Positions 1-9,981 of a stretch of DNA of 64,000 nt are shown in pieces (position 1 is the first letter of the stretch; each line of letters begins with the position of its first letter). Source of the stretch: Pseudomonadota bacterium (GTDB lineage Bacteria; Pseudomonadota; Gammaproteobacteria; JAADHS01); contig JAKACW010000018.1 of NCBI GenBank assembly GCA_021821045.1, positions 1 through 64,000 on the forward strand, given 5' to 3'. Under the pieces are notes generated by a model that saw only the letters and a program-made list of their open reading frames with translations, searched no databases and was not told the origin of the DNA. The position numbers and the translations under genes were made by a program.

Positions 1-109
1 GCACGTGCCGCTGCACCACCCGACCACCGCTCACACGCGTGTTTTCCACGATGCTCCAATAGTGGTGCACCTTGCCGTCTTTCTTGCGAGGCGTTGCGCG
101 CAGAAACAT
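1..109 (-). mobile_element. IS1634-family transposase, N-terminal fragment (runs off the window edge)
   Basis: Reading the minus strand from the ATG at 109 gives 36 codons that run off the left edge. They begin MFLRATPRKKDGK and continue with HHYWSIVENTRVSGGRVVQR, which is the typical start of IS1634-family DDE transposases (basic KKDGK, YWS(V/I)VEN, GGRVVQRHV). Only the beginning is visible, so intactness cannot be judged. The 155 bases between this start and the rarA stop should contain one end of the element, but I could not place an inverted repeat. In Pseudomonas-like order serS follows rarA here; no serS is seen in the few bases available. Confidence 0.75.
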
Positions 110-264
110 AGTGGCTCGTCATTATCCACATGCCTCGTTGCTTGGCAACAAGCAAGGTCTGCACTACAGCGCTTTTTGCCGGTTTTTGGCGGGTCGAGCG
201 CTTGTGCGTCAATGACTTAAAAACTGGGAAAGGGGAAAATCGGGGGCGAATCCGCTAAGTCGGG

Positions 265-1599
265 TTAGATGGGGGTCTGACCCCGGGCTTTGCGGTCGAG
301 TTGGCGCAGGTATTCGAGTTTTTCTTTGATTTTGGTTTCGAGGCCGCGGGGGACGGGTTGGTAGTAGGTGCTCGGCGTCATGTCGTCGGGAAAGTAGGAC
401 TCTCCGGCGGCGTAGGCTTCGGGTTCGTCGTGGGCGTAGCGATAGGTTTTGCCGTAGCCGAGTTTCTTCATCAGGGCCGTGGGCGCGTTGCGCAGGTGCA
501 GCGGCACTTCCAGCGAGCCCTTGCGCTTCACCTCCTCCGCTGCTTTGTTGTAGGCGACATATACGGCGTTGCTCTTGGCCGCACAGGCCATGTAGATCAC
601 CGCTTGCGCCAACGTCAGCTCGCCTTCCGGGCTGCCTAAACGCTCCTGCACATCCCACGCTTCGAGCGCCAAGGTCAACGCCCGCGGGTCCGCGTTGCCG
701 ATGTCTTCACTGGCCATGCGCACCATGCGGCGGGCGATGTAGCGTGGATCGCAACCGCCGTCGAGCATGCGGCACAACCAATACAAGGCCGCATCGGGCG
801 ACGACCCCCGCACGGACTTGTGCAGCGCCGAAATCTGATCGTAAAACGCTTCGCCGCCTTTGTCGAAGCGCCGCACGCCGCCGGCCAGGACTTCGTTCAA
901 CACATCGTCTGATATGCCGTGCCCGCCGCCCTCGCCCGCCGGCTCCGCCAAATCCGCGACAAGTTCCAGCAGGTTGAGCGCGCGCCGGCCGTCACCGTCC
1001 GCCGCTTGGGCGATTCGATCGATCTGCTCCGCGCTTAGATCAAGACGCAACGCCCCCAGGCCGCGCTCAGCATCCTCCAACGCCCGATACAGCATTGCCG
1101 TCACTTCCTCCACAGCCAAGCGCTTTAGAACATAAACCCGCGCCCGCGACAGCAACGCGCTGTTCAATTCGAACGACGGATTCTCCGTGGTGGCGCCGAT
1201 GAACGTCACCGTGCCGTCCTCGACATAGGGCAAGAACGCGTCTTGCTGCGCCTTGTTGAAGCGATGAACCTCATCGACAAACAAAATGGTGGCGCGCTGA
1301 TGCAGACGGCGCTCAGATTGCGCCCGCTCGATGGCTTCCCGAATGTCCTTGACGCCGGACAACACGGCCGACAGCGGAATGAACAGCGCGTCGCTATGCT
1401 GCGCGATCAGCCGCGCCAGCGTCGTCTTGCCCGTACCCGGCGGCCCCCAAAACACCAGCGAATGGGGTTTGCGCGACTCGAGCACGCGGCGCAGCGGTTT
1501 GCCCGCGCCGAGTAAATGGGACTGGCCGGCGATCTCGTCGATCGAACGCGGTCGCATGCGATCGGCCAACGGGCGGTTTAATTCTTCGTGTGAGGACAT
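265..1599 (-). CDS. rarA: Replication-associated recombination protein A (RarA/MgsA), AAA+ ATPase
   Basis: Clamp-loader-like AAA+ ATPase acting at stalled replication forks in the cytoplasm. The 444-residue product has the usual family length. Walker A GPPGTGKT is at residues 52-59 and Walker B FVDEVH around 108-112, followed by the sensor-1 GATTENPSFE stretch, then the MgsA-type C-terminal tetramerisation region with MVRMASEDIGNADP. The ATG at 1599 gives the standard N-terminus (MSSHEELNRPLADRMRP). It follows lolA and ftsK on the same strand, as in Pseudomonas and E. coli relatives. The last codons and stop fall in a GGGGTCAGACCCC palindrome, so the extreme C-terminus (ARGQTPI) may be a replaced tail; the enzymatic part is complete. 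Confidence 0.95.
   Translation of the reverse strand: MSSHEELNRPLADRMRPRSIDEIAGQSHLLGAGKPLRRVLESRKPHSLVFWGPPGTGKTTLARLIAQHSDALFIPLSAVLSGVKDIREAIERAQSERRLHQRATILFVDEVHRFNKAQQDAFLPYVEDGTVTFIGATTENPSFELNSALLSRARVYVLKRLAVEEVTAMLYRALEDAERGLGALRLDLSAEQIDRIAQAADGDGRRALNLLELVADLAEPAGEGGGHGISDDVLNEVLAGGVRRFDKGGEAFYDQISALHKSVRGSSPDAALYWLCRMLDGGCDPRYIARRMVRMASEDIGNADPRALTLALEAWDVQERLGSPEGELTLAQAVIYMACAAKSNAVYVAYNKAAEEVKRKGSLEVPLHLRNAPTALMKKLGYGKTYRYAHDEPEAYAAGESYFPDDMTPSTYYQPVPRGLETKIKEKLEYLRQLDRKARGQTPI
272..284. repeat. GGGGTCTGACCCC palindrome inside the rarA 3' end
   Basis: The 13-base palindrome GGGGTCTGACCCC lies over the last codons of rarA, so its reverse complement encodes the terminal residues G-Q-T-P before the stop. 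Motifs of this GGGGTCAGACCCC type are scattered through many proteobacterial genomes, often near REP-associated or IS200-like elements. Whether this copy was mobilised here is inference. Confidence 0.55.
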
Positions 1600-1697
1600 G
1601 ACTCGAAACTCTTACAATGCGCGGAAGAGGCCGCGCTGGACTCTATGGGACCACCCTTGCCGTTGTTCTTGCCGAAGGTCGTCGCCCGCGCCGATTC

Positions 1698-1721
1698 AAT
1701 CGCGGAATAATCCGCTCCCAC
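1698..1721 (-). repeat. REP-like palindromic element, ATTATT subtype
   Basis: A 24-base imperfect palindrome between lolA and rarA. Arms GTGGGAGCGG and CCGCGATT flank ATTATT. It is an exact reverse complement of the copy at 2425-2448. The sequence type resembles the short REP elements of Pseudomonas. Confidence 0.75.
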
Positions 1722-1748
1722 AACCTTTGCCATGGCGCCGATGGATTT

Positions 1749-2360
1749 CTACTCGCCCACCACATCAACACCCTTAGGTATGTCCAATTTGAACGTCGCC
1801 CGATCCAATTGCGGATTGACCTTGATGTTGCTGAACGTCAGCACGGTGTGGTGACCCAGATTGTCGCGCAGTTCCATGGTTGCAAGTTGCGATGCACGAA
1901 ACGCCAGCCGGATGCTCGCAAACACCCCATCACCGTCTTTCGGGATCAACTCGACCCAGTCCATGCCGGCGGTTTGACCCTGATCGGCGATATCGAATGT
2001 TTCTTCCAACTCGGCGGTTGTGCTCAACAACTGCGCCGGCGTCGAACCCAGCGTCTCCTTTTGCGAGCGCACCGTCACTTGAGCCAAATCCTCGTCATAG
2101 ATCCACACTTTGGCCCCGTCGCCGACGATCACTTGTTTGAAAGGCGTTTCATAATCCCAGCGAAACAAGCCCGGGCGCTGCAACACCATGGCGCCGTCCG
2201 ATTTCTGCACCGGCGCGCCTTCGTCGCCGTAAACCGTTTGGGAAAAGCGCGCGCTGAAACCTTGGGTTTCGTTGAAAAAGGTTTCCAGGGCGTCACGGCC
2301 GCTGGCGGCCAGTGCGGCTTGAGTGGCAAGGCTTAGTAACAAAAGAACGAGCAATCGCAT
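1749..2360 (-). CDS. lolA: Outer-membrane lipoprotein carrier protein LolA
   Basis: Periplasmic chaperone that accepts lipoproteins from LolCDE and passes them to LolB. At 203 residues it matches the family. It has a signal peptide (MRLLVLLLLSLATQAALA, cleavage near residue 18), then the LolA fold with typical stretches: FFNETQGFSARFSQTV, PGLFRWDYETPF, VWIYDEDLAQVTV. The ATG at 2360 has an AGGA about 8 bases upstream. It sits between ftsK and rarA on the same strand, an order conserved across gammaproteobacteria. REP-like palindromes occupy the gaps on both sides, so lolA and rarA may be partly uncoupled from ftsK at mRNA level (inference). Confidence 0.93.
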   Translation of the reverse strand: MRLLVLLLLSLATQAALAASGRDALETFFNETQGFSARFSQTVYGDEGAPVQKSDGAMVLQRPGLFRWDYETPFKQVIVGDGAKVWIYDEDLAQVTVRSQKETLGSTPAQLLSTTAELEETFDIADQGQTAGMDWVELIPKDGDGVFASIRLAFRASQLATMELRDNLGHHTVLTFSNIKVNPQLDRATFKLDIPKGVDVVGE

Positions 2361-2380
2361 CGATAGGATCCTAAATAGTC

Positions 2381-2473
2381 AATCGCGGTAGGAAACCGCT
2401 CCCACGGAAGATGGCGTCCTAATTGTGGGAGCGGATTATTCCGCGATTCCTCGCGGTAGGAAACCGCTCCCAC
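2381..2473. repeat. Cluster of three REP-like palindromes (BIME-like)
   Basis: Three copies in alternating orientation fill the ftsK-lolA gap: 2381-2405 (minus, TTTCCTA subtype), 2425-2448 (plus, ATTATT subtype) and 2451-2473 (minus, TTTCCTA subtype). Each reads GTGGGAGCGG - spacer - CCGCGA on one strand. The first is a 25/25 match to the copy at 21896-21920. Alternating head-to-head copies are the arrangement called BIME in enterobacteria. They could stabilise the upstream ftsK mRNA end or bind gyrase or IHF; nothing here shows which. Confidence 0.85.
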
Positions 2474-2477
2474 AACG

Positions 2478-4766
2478 CTAATCCTTCGGCGGTGCCGCCG
2501 CGAACACTTCCCGCATGCCGTTGGACTGCAGCGGCCCGACGACGCCCTGGCGTTCCATTTCTTCGACCATGCGGGCGGCGCGGTTGTAGCCGATTTTCAG
2601 CCGCCGCTGCACGCCCGATACCGAGGCTTTGCGCGTCTCAGTCACAATACGCACCGCCATGTCGTATAACTCGTCCATTTCGACCGGTTCGCCGGTGATC
2701 TCGTCGATAGACACATCGCCGCCACCCGCCTCGCCCATCAAGATGTCTTCCACGTAATCCGGTGCGCCCAGCTTTTTCAGCTCGGCCACCACGGCATGAA
2801 CCTCATGATCGTCGACGAACGCGCCGTGAACACGAATCGGCACCGCGGTGCCCGGCGGCAGATACAGCATGTCGCCGTGACCCAGCAGTTGCTCCGCGCC
2901 CATTTGATCGAGGATGGTACGCGAATCGATGCGCGAAGAAACCTGAAATGCAATACGGGTCGGAATATTGGCCTTGATCAAACCGGTCAACACGTCGACC
3001 GACGGCCGCTGCGTGGCGAGAATCAAGTGAATGCCGGAGGCGCGCGCCTTCTGCGCCAAACGGGCGATGAACTCCTCCACCTTCTTGCCCACCACCATCA
3101 TCATGTCGGCCAACTCGTCCACCACGACGACGATGTATGGCAAGGGCTCCAGGGTCTCGGGCTCGTCGACAAACTCGGCGTTCACCGTCGGATCGGCGAT
3201 CGGTTCTCCGGCTTCGATGGCATCCGTGACCTTGCGATTGTAGCCGGCGATGTTGCGTGTTCCCAACGCCGCCATGAGCCTGTAGCGCCGCTCCATTTCG
3301 TTGACGCACCAGCGCAAGGCATTGGCCGCCTCCTTCATGTCGGTCACCACCGGCGCCAGCAAATGGGGAATACCTTCGTAGATCGACAACTCCAGCATTT
3401 TCGGATCGATCATGATCATGCGCACTTGATCGGGCGTGGAGTTGTACAGCAAGCTCAACACCATGCAATTCAAGCCGACGGATTTACCGGAACCGGTCGT
3501 TCCCGCCACCAGCAAATGCGGCATTCGCCCCAGATCCGCCGCCACCGGCTGGCCGCCGATATCCTTGCCCAATGCCAGCGTCAACGGCGAACCCACTTTG
3601 GCGAACACCTGACTTTCCAGAATCTCACCCAGCGTCACCAGTTCGCGCGACTCATTGGGAATTTCCAAGCCAACGTAAGGCTTGCCCGGAATGACATCGA
3701 CGATGCGCACGCTGATGACCGACAGCGCGCGCGCCAAGTCCTTCGCCAGATTGGTGATCTGACTGACCTTCACGCCGGCGGCGGGCTGCAGTTCGAAGCG
3801 CGTGATGACCGGTCCGGGATGCACGGCGACCACTTCCACCTCGATGCCGAAATCGAGCAGCTTAAGTTCGACCAGGCGCGACAACGCCTCCAAGTCCTCG
3901 CGGGAAACGTTGCGCGTTTTGGGCTTGGGTTTATCCAACAGGGCCAGCGACGGCCGGAATGATGGGCCCGGCTCGAGAAACAGTTCGCCTTGGCGATCCG
4001 CCTTGGCCCGCTCGCTGGGCTCGATCTTGGCGATGACCGGCTCGATGCGCGGCGCGCGTTTGGAGATTTTCTTCTCCGTCTCGCGCACATGCTCATGGCG
4101 TTCGGCGCTGGCGCGGCGGGCGCCCCAATAGTCGCGCAAACGGCCGCTGGAGTAACGCGCCCATTCGATCGATCGCAGCGTCAGCCGCCCCACGCTGTCC
4201 ATCACCCAAAACCACGACAGTCCGGTGAACAGCGTCACCCCGGCAAGAAACAATGCCAGCAGAAACAGCGTCGCGCCGACGAAACTGAAAGGCGCCACCA
4301 AAGTCTGACCGGCGAACTCGCCGAGAATGCCGCCCGGCCCCGCGGGCAGCGCGGTCAACGGACTGCCGAAATGCAATCCGGCCAGCGCGCTGCCGGCGGT
4401 GATCGTCAACACGCAGCCGCCAAGACGCAGCAGAAAATGCTTGGGATCAAATCCGGCGTCGTCTTCGCGGTCGCAATACACCAGCCAGCCGGCGTAGGCG
4501 ACCATGAAGGGGAAGATGTAGCCGAAGTAGCCGAACAAATACAGAAACACGTCGGCGAACCAGGCGCCGGCCACGCCGCCGATATTGGTGGTTTGGTCTT
4601 CGAAGCCGCGGTGCGACCAGCCCGGATCACTGGGATTGTAGGAGGCCAGCGCAATGAGCAGGTACACAGCAATCGCGCCGAAAACAAACAGCGCTCCTTC
4701 CCTGATGCCCCGATTCACGGGCGCGGTAAGTGCTATGCCCGACTTTTTGCGCGTCGCTTGTGCCAT
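2478..4766 (-). CDS. ftsK: DNA translocase FtsK
   Basis: Septum-located DNA pump that clears and aligns the chromosome dimer region for XerCD. The 762-residue product has four membrane segments in the first about 190 residues (for example [20 protein letters not shown] and [20 protein letters not shown]). A charged linker of about 100 residues follows, then the alpha/beta motor with Walker A GTTGSGKS near 420 and Walker [10 protein letters not shown] near 550. The C-terminal winged-helix gamma domain that reads KOPS sites follows ([19 protein letters not shown]). The linker is short compared with E. coli FtsK and like that of SpoIIIE-sized homologues. It is first in the ftsK-lolA-rarA series. 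Confidence 0.95.
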   Translation of the reverse strand: MAQATRKKSGIALTAPVNRGIREGALFVFGAIAVYLLIALASYNPSDPGWSHRGFEDQTTNIGGVAGAWFADVFLYLFGYFGYIFPFMVAYAGWLVYCDREDDAGFDPKHFLLRLGGCVLTITAGSALAGLHFGSPLTALPAGPGGILGEFAGQTLVAPFSFVGATLFLLALFLAGVTLFTGLSWFWVMDSVGRLTLRSIEWARYSSGRLRDYWGARRASAERHEHVRETEKKISKRAPRIEPVIAKIEPSERAKADRQGELFLEPGPSFRPSLALLDKPKPKTRNVSREDLEALSRLVELKLLDFGIEVEVVAVHPGPVITRFELQPAAGVKVSQITNLAKDLARALSVISVRIVDVIPGKPYVGLEIPNESRELVTLGEILESQVFAKVGSPLTLALGKDIGGQPVAADLGRMPHLLVAGTTGSGKSVGLNCMVLSLLYNSTPDQVRMIMIDPKMLELSIYEGIPHLLAPVVTDMKEAANALRWCVNEMERRYRLMAALGTRNIAGYNRKVTDAIEAGEPIADPTVNAEFVDEPETLEPLPYIVVVVDELADMMMVVGKKVEEFIARLAQKARASGIHLILATQRPSVDVLTGLIKANIPTRIAFQVSSRIDSRTILDQMGAEQLLGHGDMLYLPPGTAVPIRVHGAFVDDHEVHAVVAELKKLGAPDYVEDILMGEAGGGDVSIDEITGEPVEMDELYDMAVRIVTETRKASVSGVQRRLKIGYNRAARMVEEMERQGVVGPLQSNGMREVFAAAPPKD

Positions 4767-4952
4767 TCCTTAGTTACGAATTACAGCCGTTGGTAGAACG
4801 TTAACAATGCCGGACACCCGCCGGGAAAGGCCAATGCAAAGATCGAATATGAGTTGCACAAACAGCGGGACTACATCCATGAAACACCGCTTTGGTGAGA
4901 AAAGTTACAGCGCCGTCTATTCTACCCGAAGTAGCGATGGAGGCAAAACACG

Positions 4953-6026
4953 TTACATTTTGGCCAAACTGCGCAACAAACCGGGGTGAACGATCTTTCC
5001 GCCTTCGACGTTTATCCCGGCGCGCAGCGCCGCATTCTGGCGCCAATCAGGCTGCGTCAACGCGGAAACGTACGGAATCAGGGCCGCCGACAACGCTTGC
5101 GACGCCGTTTTCGGCACCGCGCCCGGCATATTGGTCACCGCAAAATGCAACACGCCTTCATAAGTGTAGACGGGATCGGCGTAAGTTGTAGGCCGCGTGG
5201 TTTCGATGCAACCGCCTTGATCGACGGAAATGTCGATAATCACGCTGCCGGGCTCCATTGCGCCAACCGTCGCGGCATCGATGAGATGAGGGGCTTTCTC
5301 ACCCACAATAAGCACCGCGCCGACCACCAAATCCGCGCCCTTCACCGCTTCCCGGATCTGATGCTCGAACGGATACAGCGCAGTGACATTCGCCCCCAGG
5401 GCCCGCATCGCCGCCAGCTTGTCGCGATTGCGATCGAACACGGTCACCCGTGCGCCCATGGCCGCGGCCAGCGCAACCGCATTGCCGCCCGCCACCCCCG
5501 CGCCCAACACAACCACGTGGCCGCGCTCGGCGGCGGGCAACCCACCGAGCAAGATGCCCTTTCCGCCCAACGGACGATGCAGGTAATGGGCGCCGGCTTG
5601 AATCGCGATGCGCCCGGCGATATCGCTCATCGGCGCCAACAACGGCAAGGCGCGATTCGTCTCTTCCACCGTTTCGAAGGCCACGGCAGTTAAGCCGATG
5701 TCCCGCAGATTCTTGGTCAGTTCGGGTTCCGCCGCCAAATGCAGGTAGGAAAACAGCAGGTGATCCGGGCGCAACAATCTCACTTCCGCCGGCTGCGGCT
5801 CCTTGACTTTGACGATCAGCTGCGCGGCGTCGTAAACGCTTTTCGCATCGGGGAGAATCTTCGCGCCCATTGCGGTGTATTGAGCGTCGGCAAACCCGCT
5901 CGACTCACCGGCGCTCGCTTGCACCGCAACCTCATGACCGGCGCTCACCAACGCGCCGACCGCCGCCGGCACAAGTCCAACGCGGCCTTCCAACGTTTTG
6001 ACTTCTTTCGGAATTCCGATGCGCAC
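4953..6026 (-). CDS. ald: Alanine dehydrogenase (NAD-dependent)
   Basis: Oxidative deamination of L-alanine to pyruvate and ammonium in the cytoplasm. I chose the GTG at 6026: it is preceded by AAAGGA six bases upstream and gives the family N-terminus MRIGIPKEVKTLEGRVGL. ATG codons at 6041 and 6044 lie upstream in frame but have no visible ribosome site. The product is 357 residues, close to the usual about 370. The Rossmann signature VVVLGAGVAGGNA, the substrate-site KVKEPQ and SYLHLA, and the DQGGCIETTRPTTY stretch are all present. It lies between ftsK and divergent trxB, where Pseudomonas has no ald, so this is a local addition to the core order. Confidence 0.92.
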   Translation of the reverse strand: MRIGIPKEVKTLEGRVGLVPAAVGALVSAGHEVAVQASAGESSGFADAQYTAMGAKILPDAKSVYDAAQLIVKVKEPQPAEVRLLRPDHLLFSYLHLAAEPELTKNLRDIGLTAVAFETVEETNRALPLLAPMSDIAGRIAIQAGAHYLHRPLGGKGILLGGLPAAERGHVVVLGAGVAGGNAVALAAAMGARVTVFDRNRDKLAAMRALGANVTALYPFEHQIREAVKGADLVVGAVLIVGEKAPHLIDAATVGAMEPGSVIIDISVDQGGCIETTRPTTYADPVYTYEGVLHFAVTNMPGAVPKTASQALSAALIPYVSALTQPDWRQNAALRAGINVEGGKIVHPGLLRSLAKM

Positions 6027-6112
6027 GTTGAGTCCTTTCATCATCGTCACACTATCAGCATGGCCTAATTTGATGCTACGTTACGGCTTCCCTTATTATA
6101 GGGCCATCATAA

Positions 6113-7093
<981 letters not shown>

Positions 7094-7138
7094 GAAATGT
7101 GGCACACTTAGGCGAATGAACAGGCAAGGAGCGAGCAG

Positions 7139-7441
7139 ATGCTAATCACGCAAGGGGAACGACGCGCGTTTACCCGCCTCCCGGTAAACTGCAAAGTGAT
7201 TTTTCGCCATTCCGAGAACACCAAGGAACTGCAGGGCCGCGGGCTCAATTTGAGCGGCAACGGCATCATGTTCGTGACGCCTCAGCAGCTTCCCATCGGC
7301 GCCGAACTGGAACTCAATGTGCTGCCCACATTGCCCAGCCTCGCTCCCCTCACTGCGCTGGTCAAAGTCGTTCGCGCCGAACCGAGCGCCGAACCCAACG
7401 AGTTCGCGGTCGCGGGAAGAATCCGACAAATCCTTGGTTGA
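7139..7441 (+). CDS. PilZ-domain protein (probable cyclic-di-GMP receptor)
   Basis: A single-domain protein of 100 residues. The PilZ binding elements are visible: the arginine pair motif GERRAFTRLPV (R-x-x-x-R) at residues about 7-15, and N-L-S-G-N-G in place of D/N-x-S-x-x-G around residues 38-43. The start has an ideal AAGGAG seven bases upstream. Its stop overlaps the probable start of the next gene. PilZ proteins couple c-di-GMP to motility or polysaccharide production; a link to the exopolysaccharide genes further right is possible but not shown. Confidence 0.85.
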   Translation: MLITQGERRAFTRLPVNCKVIFRHSENTKELQGRGLNLSGNGIMFVTPQQLPIGAELELNVLPTLPSLAPLTALVKVVRAEPSAEPNEFAVAGRIRQILG

Positions 7442-8594
7442 GTTGTCTTCCGCCGCGTCGATCACGGCCCGAGTTATCGCGTCACTCGACGAGGTTGCGG
7501 CGGACCAGTGGAATGCGCTCGACGCAACGGACAACCCATTTCTCAGTCATCAATTTCTATCCGCGCTTGAAAACACCGGTTGCGTCGGCGGCCCAAGCGG
7601 CTGGCATCCGGAGCACATTACGCTTTGGCAGAACAACCAACTCGTCGCGGCGGCGCCCGCCTATCGCAAGGATCACTCCTTCGGCGAATATGTCTTCGAT
7701 TTCGCATGGGCCGATGCGTACCGGCGGGCAGGCTTAAGATATTATCCAAAACTGCTGGTCGCTGTTCCCTTCTCGCCCGTCACCGGACCGCGCCTGCTGG
7801 TCCATCCGCACCACGCTGCCGAACCGCTGAAAGCCAAGCTGATCGATGCGCTCATCGCCCACTGCCACGCGCGCGGTTACTCCACCGCCCACATCCTATT
7901 TCCCGATGGGCGGGATCGCCAGCATTTGGCGGCGTCCGGCATGATCGAACGCAGCGGTTTTCAGTTTCATTGGCGCAATGAAGGATACGCGGCATTCGAC
8001 GACTATCTCTCGGCACTGTCGGCCCGCAAGCGCAAGAACATTCAGCGCGAACGCCGCCAAGTGCACGAAGCCGGCATTCATTTGCGCGTCATTACCGGCG
8101 CGCAAGTGCAGGAAGTCGATTGGAACCGCTTCTATCAACTCTATCGATTTTCCGCTGAGATCAAAGGCGGCAGCGCCTATCTCACCCGCGCATTTTTTGA
8201 AGAACTGGCGCGCCGCATGCCGCAGCGAATTGTGTTGGTCGAAGCCGCGCGTGGAGCGGAATTGATCGCCTACGCGCTTTGTCTGCGCAGCGGCGACACC
8301 TTGTACGGGCGAAACTGGGGCACGTCCGGTTTCTACCCGGGACTGCACTTCGACGCCTGCTACTACACGCCCCTGGAATACTGCATCGAACAGGGCATTC
8401 AGCATTTCGATGCCGGCGCCCAGGGCGAGCATAAACTGGCGCGCGGATTTCTGCCGATGCCGACCTATTCGTTTCACTGGGTCGCTCATTCCGAGTTTCG
8501 TGACATTCTGCGCCGCTATCTCAAGGAGGAGACACGTCATGTGGAGCACTACGTGGATGAGTTGGAAGCCGCAGGGCCGTACAAGAAGCAGTAA
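7434..8594 (+). CDS. GNAT-like N-acyltransferase (COG3146/FemAB-like)
   Basis: About 386 residues of the predicted acyltransferase family COG3146, which shares the GNAT/FemAB fold. Typical stretches are NPFLSHQFLSALE near the start, VPFSPVTGPRLL, and ARKRKNIQRERR followed by YGRNWG and FDACYYTPLEY. No ATG lies near the family start. TTG at 7434 (or TTG at 7443) fits best and overlaps the PilZ stop, which suggests translational coupling. The substrate is unknown. This family often lies near trxB or aat in gammaproteobacteria. Confidence 0.75.
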   Translation: MVELSSAASITARVIASLDEVAADQWNALDATDNPFLSHQFLSALENTGCVGGPSGWHPEHITLWQNNQLVAAAPAYRKDHSFGEYVFDFAWADAYRRAGLRYYPKLLVAVPFSPVTGPRLLVHPHHAAEPLKAKLIDALIAHCHARGYSTAHILFPDGRDRQHLAASGMIERSGFQFHWRNEGYAAFDDYLSALSARKRKNIQRERRQVHEAGIHLRVITGAQVQEVDWNRFYQLYRFSAEIKGGSAYLTRAFFEELARRMPQRIVLVEAARGAELIAYALCLRSGDTLYGRNWGTSGFYPGLHFDACYYTPLEYCIEQGIQHFDAGAQGEHKLARGFLPMPTYSFHWVAHSEFRDILRRYLKEETRHVEHYVDELEAAGPYKKQ

Positions 8595-8673
8595 TCGCTT
8601 TGCACCTTGCCAAAACGGCATTCTTTGACAACCATTGCACTGTGAATGGAACAACGTTGGCAAGCATTGACCT

Positions 8674-9438
8674 ATGGTGAGCATCGTCTGGCTCGACAAC
8701 GTGGCGGACCCGCAGTGGTTTCCGGACCCGCGGCTCGCCATGCGCGATCCCAACGGCTTGTTGGCGGCGGGCGGCGAGCTGACGCCGGAACGCATTATCG
8801 CCGCCTATCACAGGGGAATTTTTCCCTGGTACAGCGAGGGCGAACCGGTATTGTGGTGGTCCCCCGATCCCCGCGCGGTTTTGTTGCCCGACGAGCTGGA
8901 CATCTCGCGCAGCCTGCGCAAGACGCTCAAACAGCGCCCTTTCACTGTTCGCAGCGACACGGCGTTCCGCCGCGTCATGGGGGAGTGCGCCGCCCCGCGG
9001 GCCGGACAATCGGGCACCTGGATCACCGAGGACGTGCTCGACGCCTACTGCCGTCTCCATGACATGGGTATCGCTCACAGTATCGAATGCTGGCAGGACG
9101 ATCAGCTGGTCGGGGGTTTATACGGCATCGCGCTGGGCAAGGTTTTTTTCGGCGAATCGATGTTTTCCCGCCGTGCGGACGCATCGAAAGTCGCGCTGGT
9201 CTACCTCACTGCGCAATTGACGCGGTGGGACTACGGCCTGATCGACTGCCAAGTGTCGTCGGCCCACTTGCGCAGTTTGGGGGCGCGGGATATTCCGCGG
9301 GACATTTTTCTGAACATGCTCAATCACTGGGTGCGGGAACCGGGACAGCCGAACTGCGCCTGGCGATTCGATGACGATATTGACGCCGCGGCGCTGGGCT
9401 ATCAAAAGCGGCGAGTCGTTCCGGGAAATCTAGGTTAG
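8674..9438 (+). CDS. aat: Leucyl/phenylalanyl-tRNA--protein transferase
   Basis: Adds Leu or Phe from aminoacyl-tRNA to N-terminal Lys or Arg of proteins, creating primary N-degrons recognised by ClpS. 254 residues. Conserved blocks are present: FPDPRLAM, NGLLAAGGELTPERIIAAYH, GIFPWYSEGEPVLWWSPDPR, GTWITEDV, GGLYGIALGKVFFGESMFS and CQVSSAHLRSLGARDIPRD. The start may be the ATG at 8674 or the next codon (GTG 8677). Normally bpt and infA follow directly; here they are 11 kb away. Confidence 0.96.
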   Translation: MVSIVWLDNVADPQWFPDPRLAMRDPNGLLAAGGELTPERIIAAYHRGIFPWYSEGEPVLWWSPDPRAVLLPDELDISRSLRKTLKQRPFTVRSDTAFRRVMGECAAPRAGQSGTWITEDVLDAYCRLHDMGIAHSIECWQDDQLVGGLYGIALGKVFFGESMFSRRADASKVALVYLTAQLTRWDYGLIDCQVSSAHLRSLGARDIPRDIFLNMLNHWVREPGQPNCAWRFDDDIDAAALGYQKRRVVPGNLG

Positions 9439-9450
9439 TACGGAATCGGC

Positions 9451-9981
9451 TCAGTCGTCGCGGCGCCTAGGTACGTCCCTAACCGCTCCCCCGGTCCAAA
9501 CGGGCTCCGAATCGACGACCAAGTGCGACTGATCGTCGTGGTGCACCAATCGAACGGCTGTCGATGCAGGCATATCCCCTGGGAGCGACACCCGAAAATC
9601 CAATGTCCGTGAGTTCTCACGGGCCTGGGGGTAGTCGAATTTGGCCGTTCTAACGACCTCGGCGTTGGCGTCGAGCACCTCAACATGAAGGTGACCGGGT
9701 ATTGGCCCGCGCACCGGGTAGCGATGAGTCAACTCGCCCTCCAAGACGATTCGACTATCGATCAGTAACACGCGCGCCCGCGTAATTAGCACGGTATGGG
9801 AAGGTACACGCACCACGACTATGGACGTCTCACGTTTGACGTCGGTCCCCGTCGCGCAGCCTTGGGCCGCGAACACGAGGGCTAGGACGAGCGGTGCGCC
9901 CAAACGGGGGTGCGTCATCGGCACCAGACTTCGAAATCCAAGCCGCACCCCGATACCAAACGGCATGCCGATTGTAGGCAT
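9451..9981 (-). CDS. Unknown lipoprotein-like protein
   Basis: About 176 residues with no family I recognise. A hydrophobic stretch LGAPLVLALVFAAQGC followed by ATG looks like a lipoprotein signal with Cys at about residue 42, then a beta-rich domain (RYPVRGPIPGHLHVEVLDAN, RTLDFRVSLPGDMPAS). I chose the ATG at 9981 because it overlaps the stop of the upstream gene as TGATG and has GGAGG seven bases upstream. The ATG at 9918 would give a shorter, more typical signal peptide but has a poor ribosome site. It is the last gene of the minus-strand metal operon and converges on aat. Confidence 0.6.
   Translation of the reverse strand: MPTIGMPFGIGVRLGFRSLVPMTHPRLGAPLVLALVFAAQGCATGTDVKRETSIVVVRVPSHTVLITRARVLLIDSRIVLEGELTHRYPVRGPIPGHLHVEVLDANAEVVRTAKFDYPQARENSRTLDFRVSLPGDMPASTAVRLVHHDDQSHLVVDSEPVWTGGAVRDVPRRRDD

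Noticed and set aside
5-220. 71-residue plus-strand open frame at the left edge
   Set aside because: Antisense to the IS1634 transposase start, which has a clear family match.
2796-3962. 388-residue plus-strand open frame opposite ftsK
   Set aside because: Antisense to conserved ftsK motor codons; the translation shows no domain.
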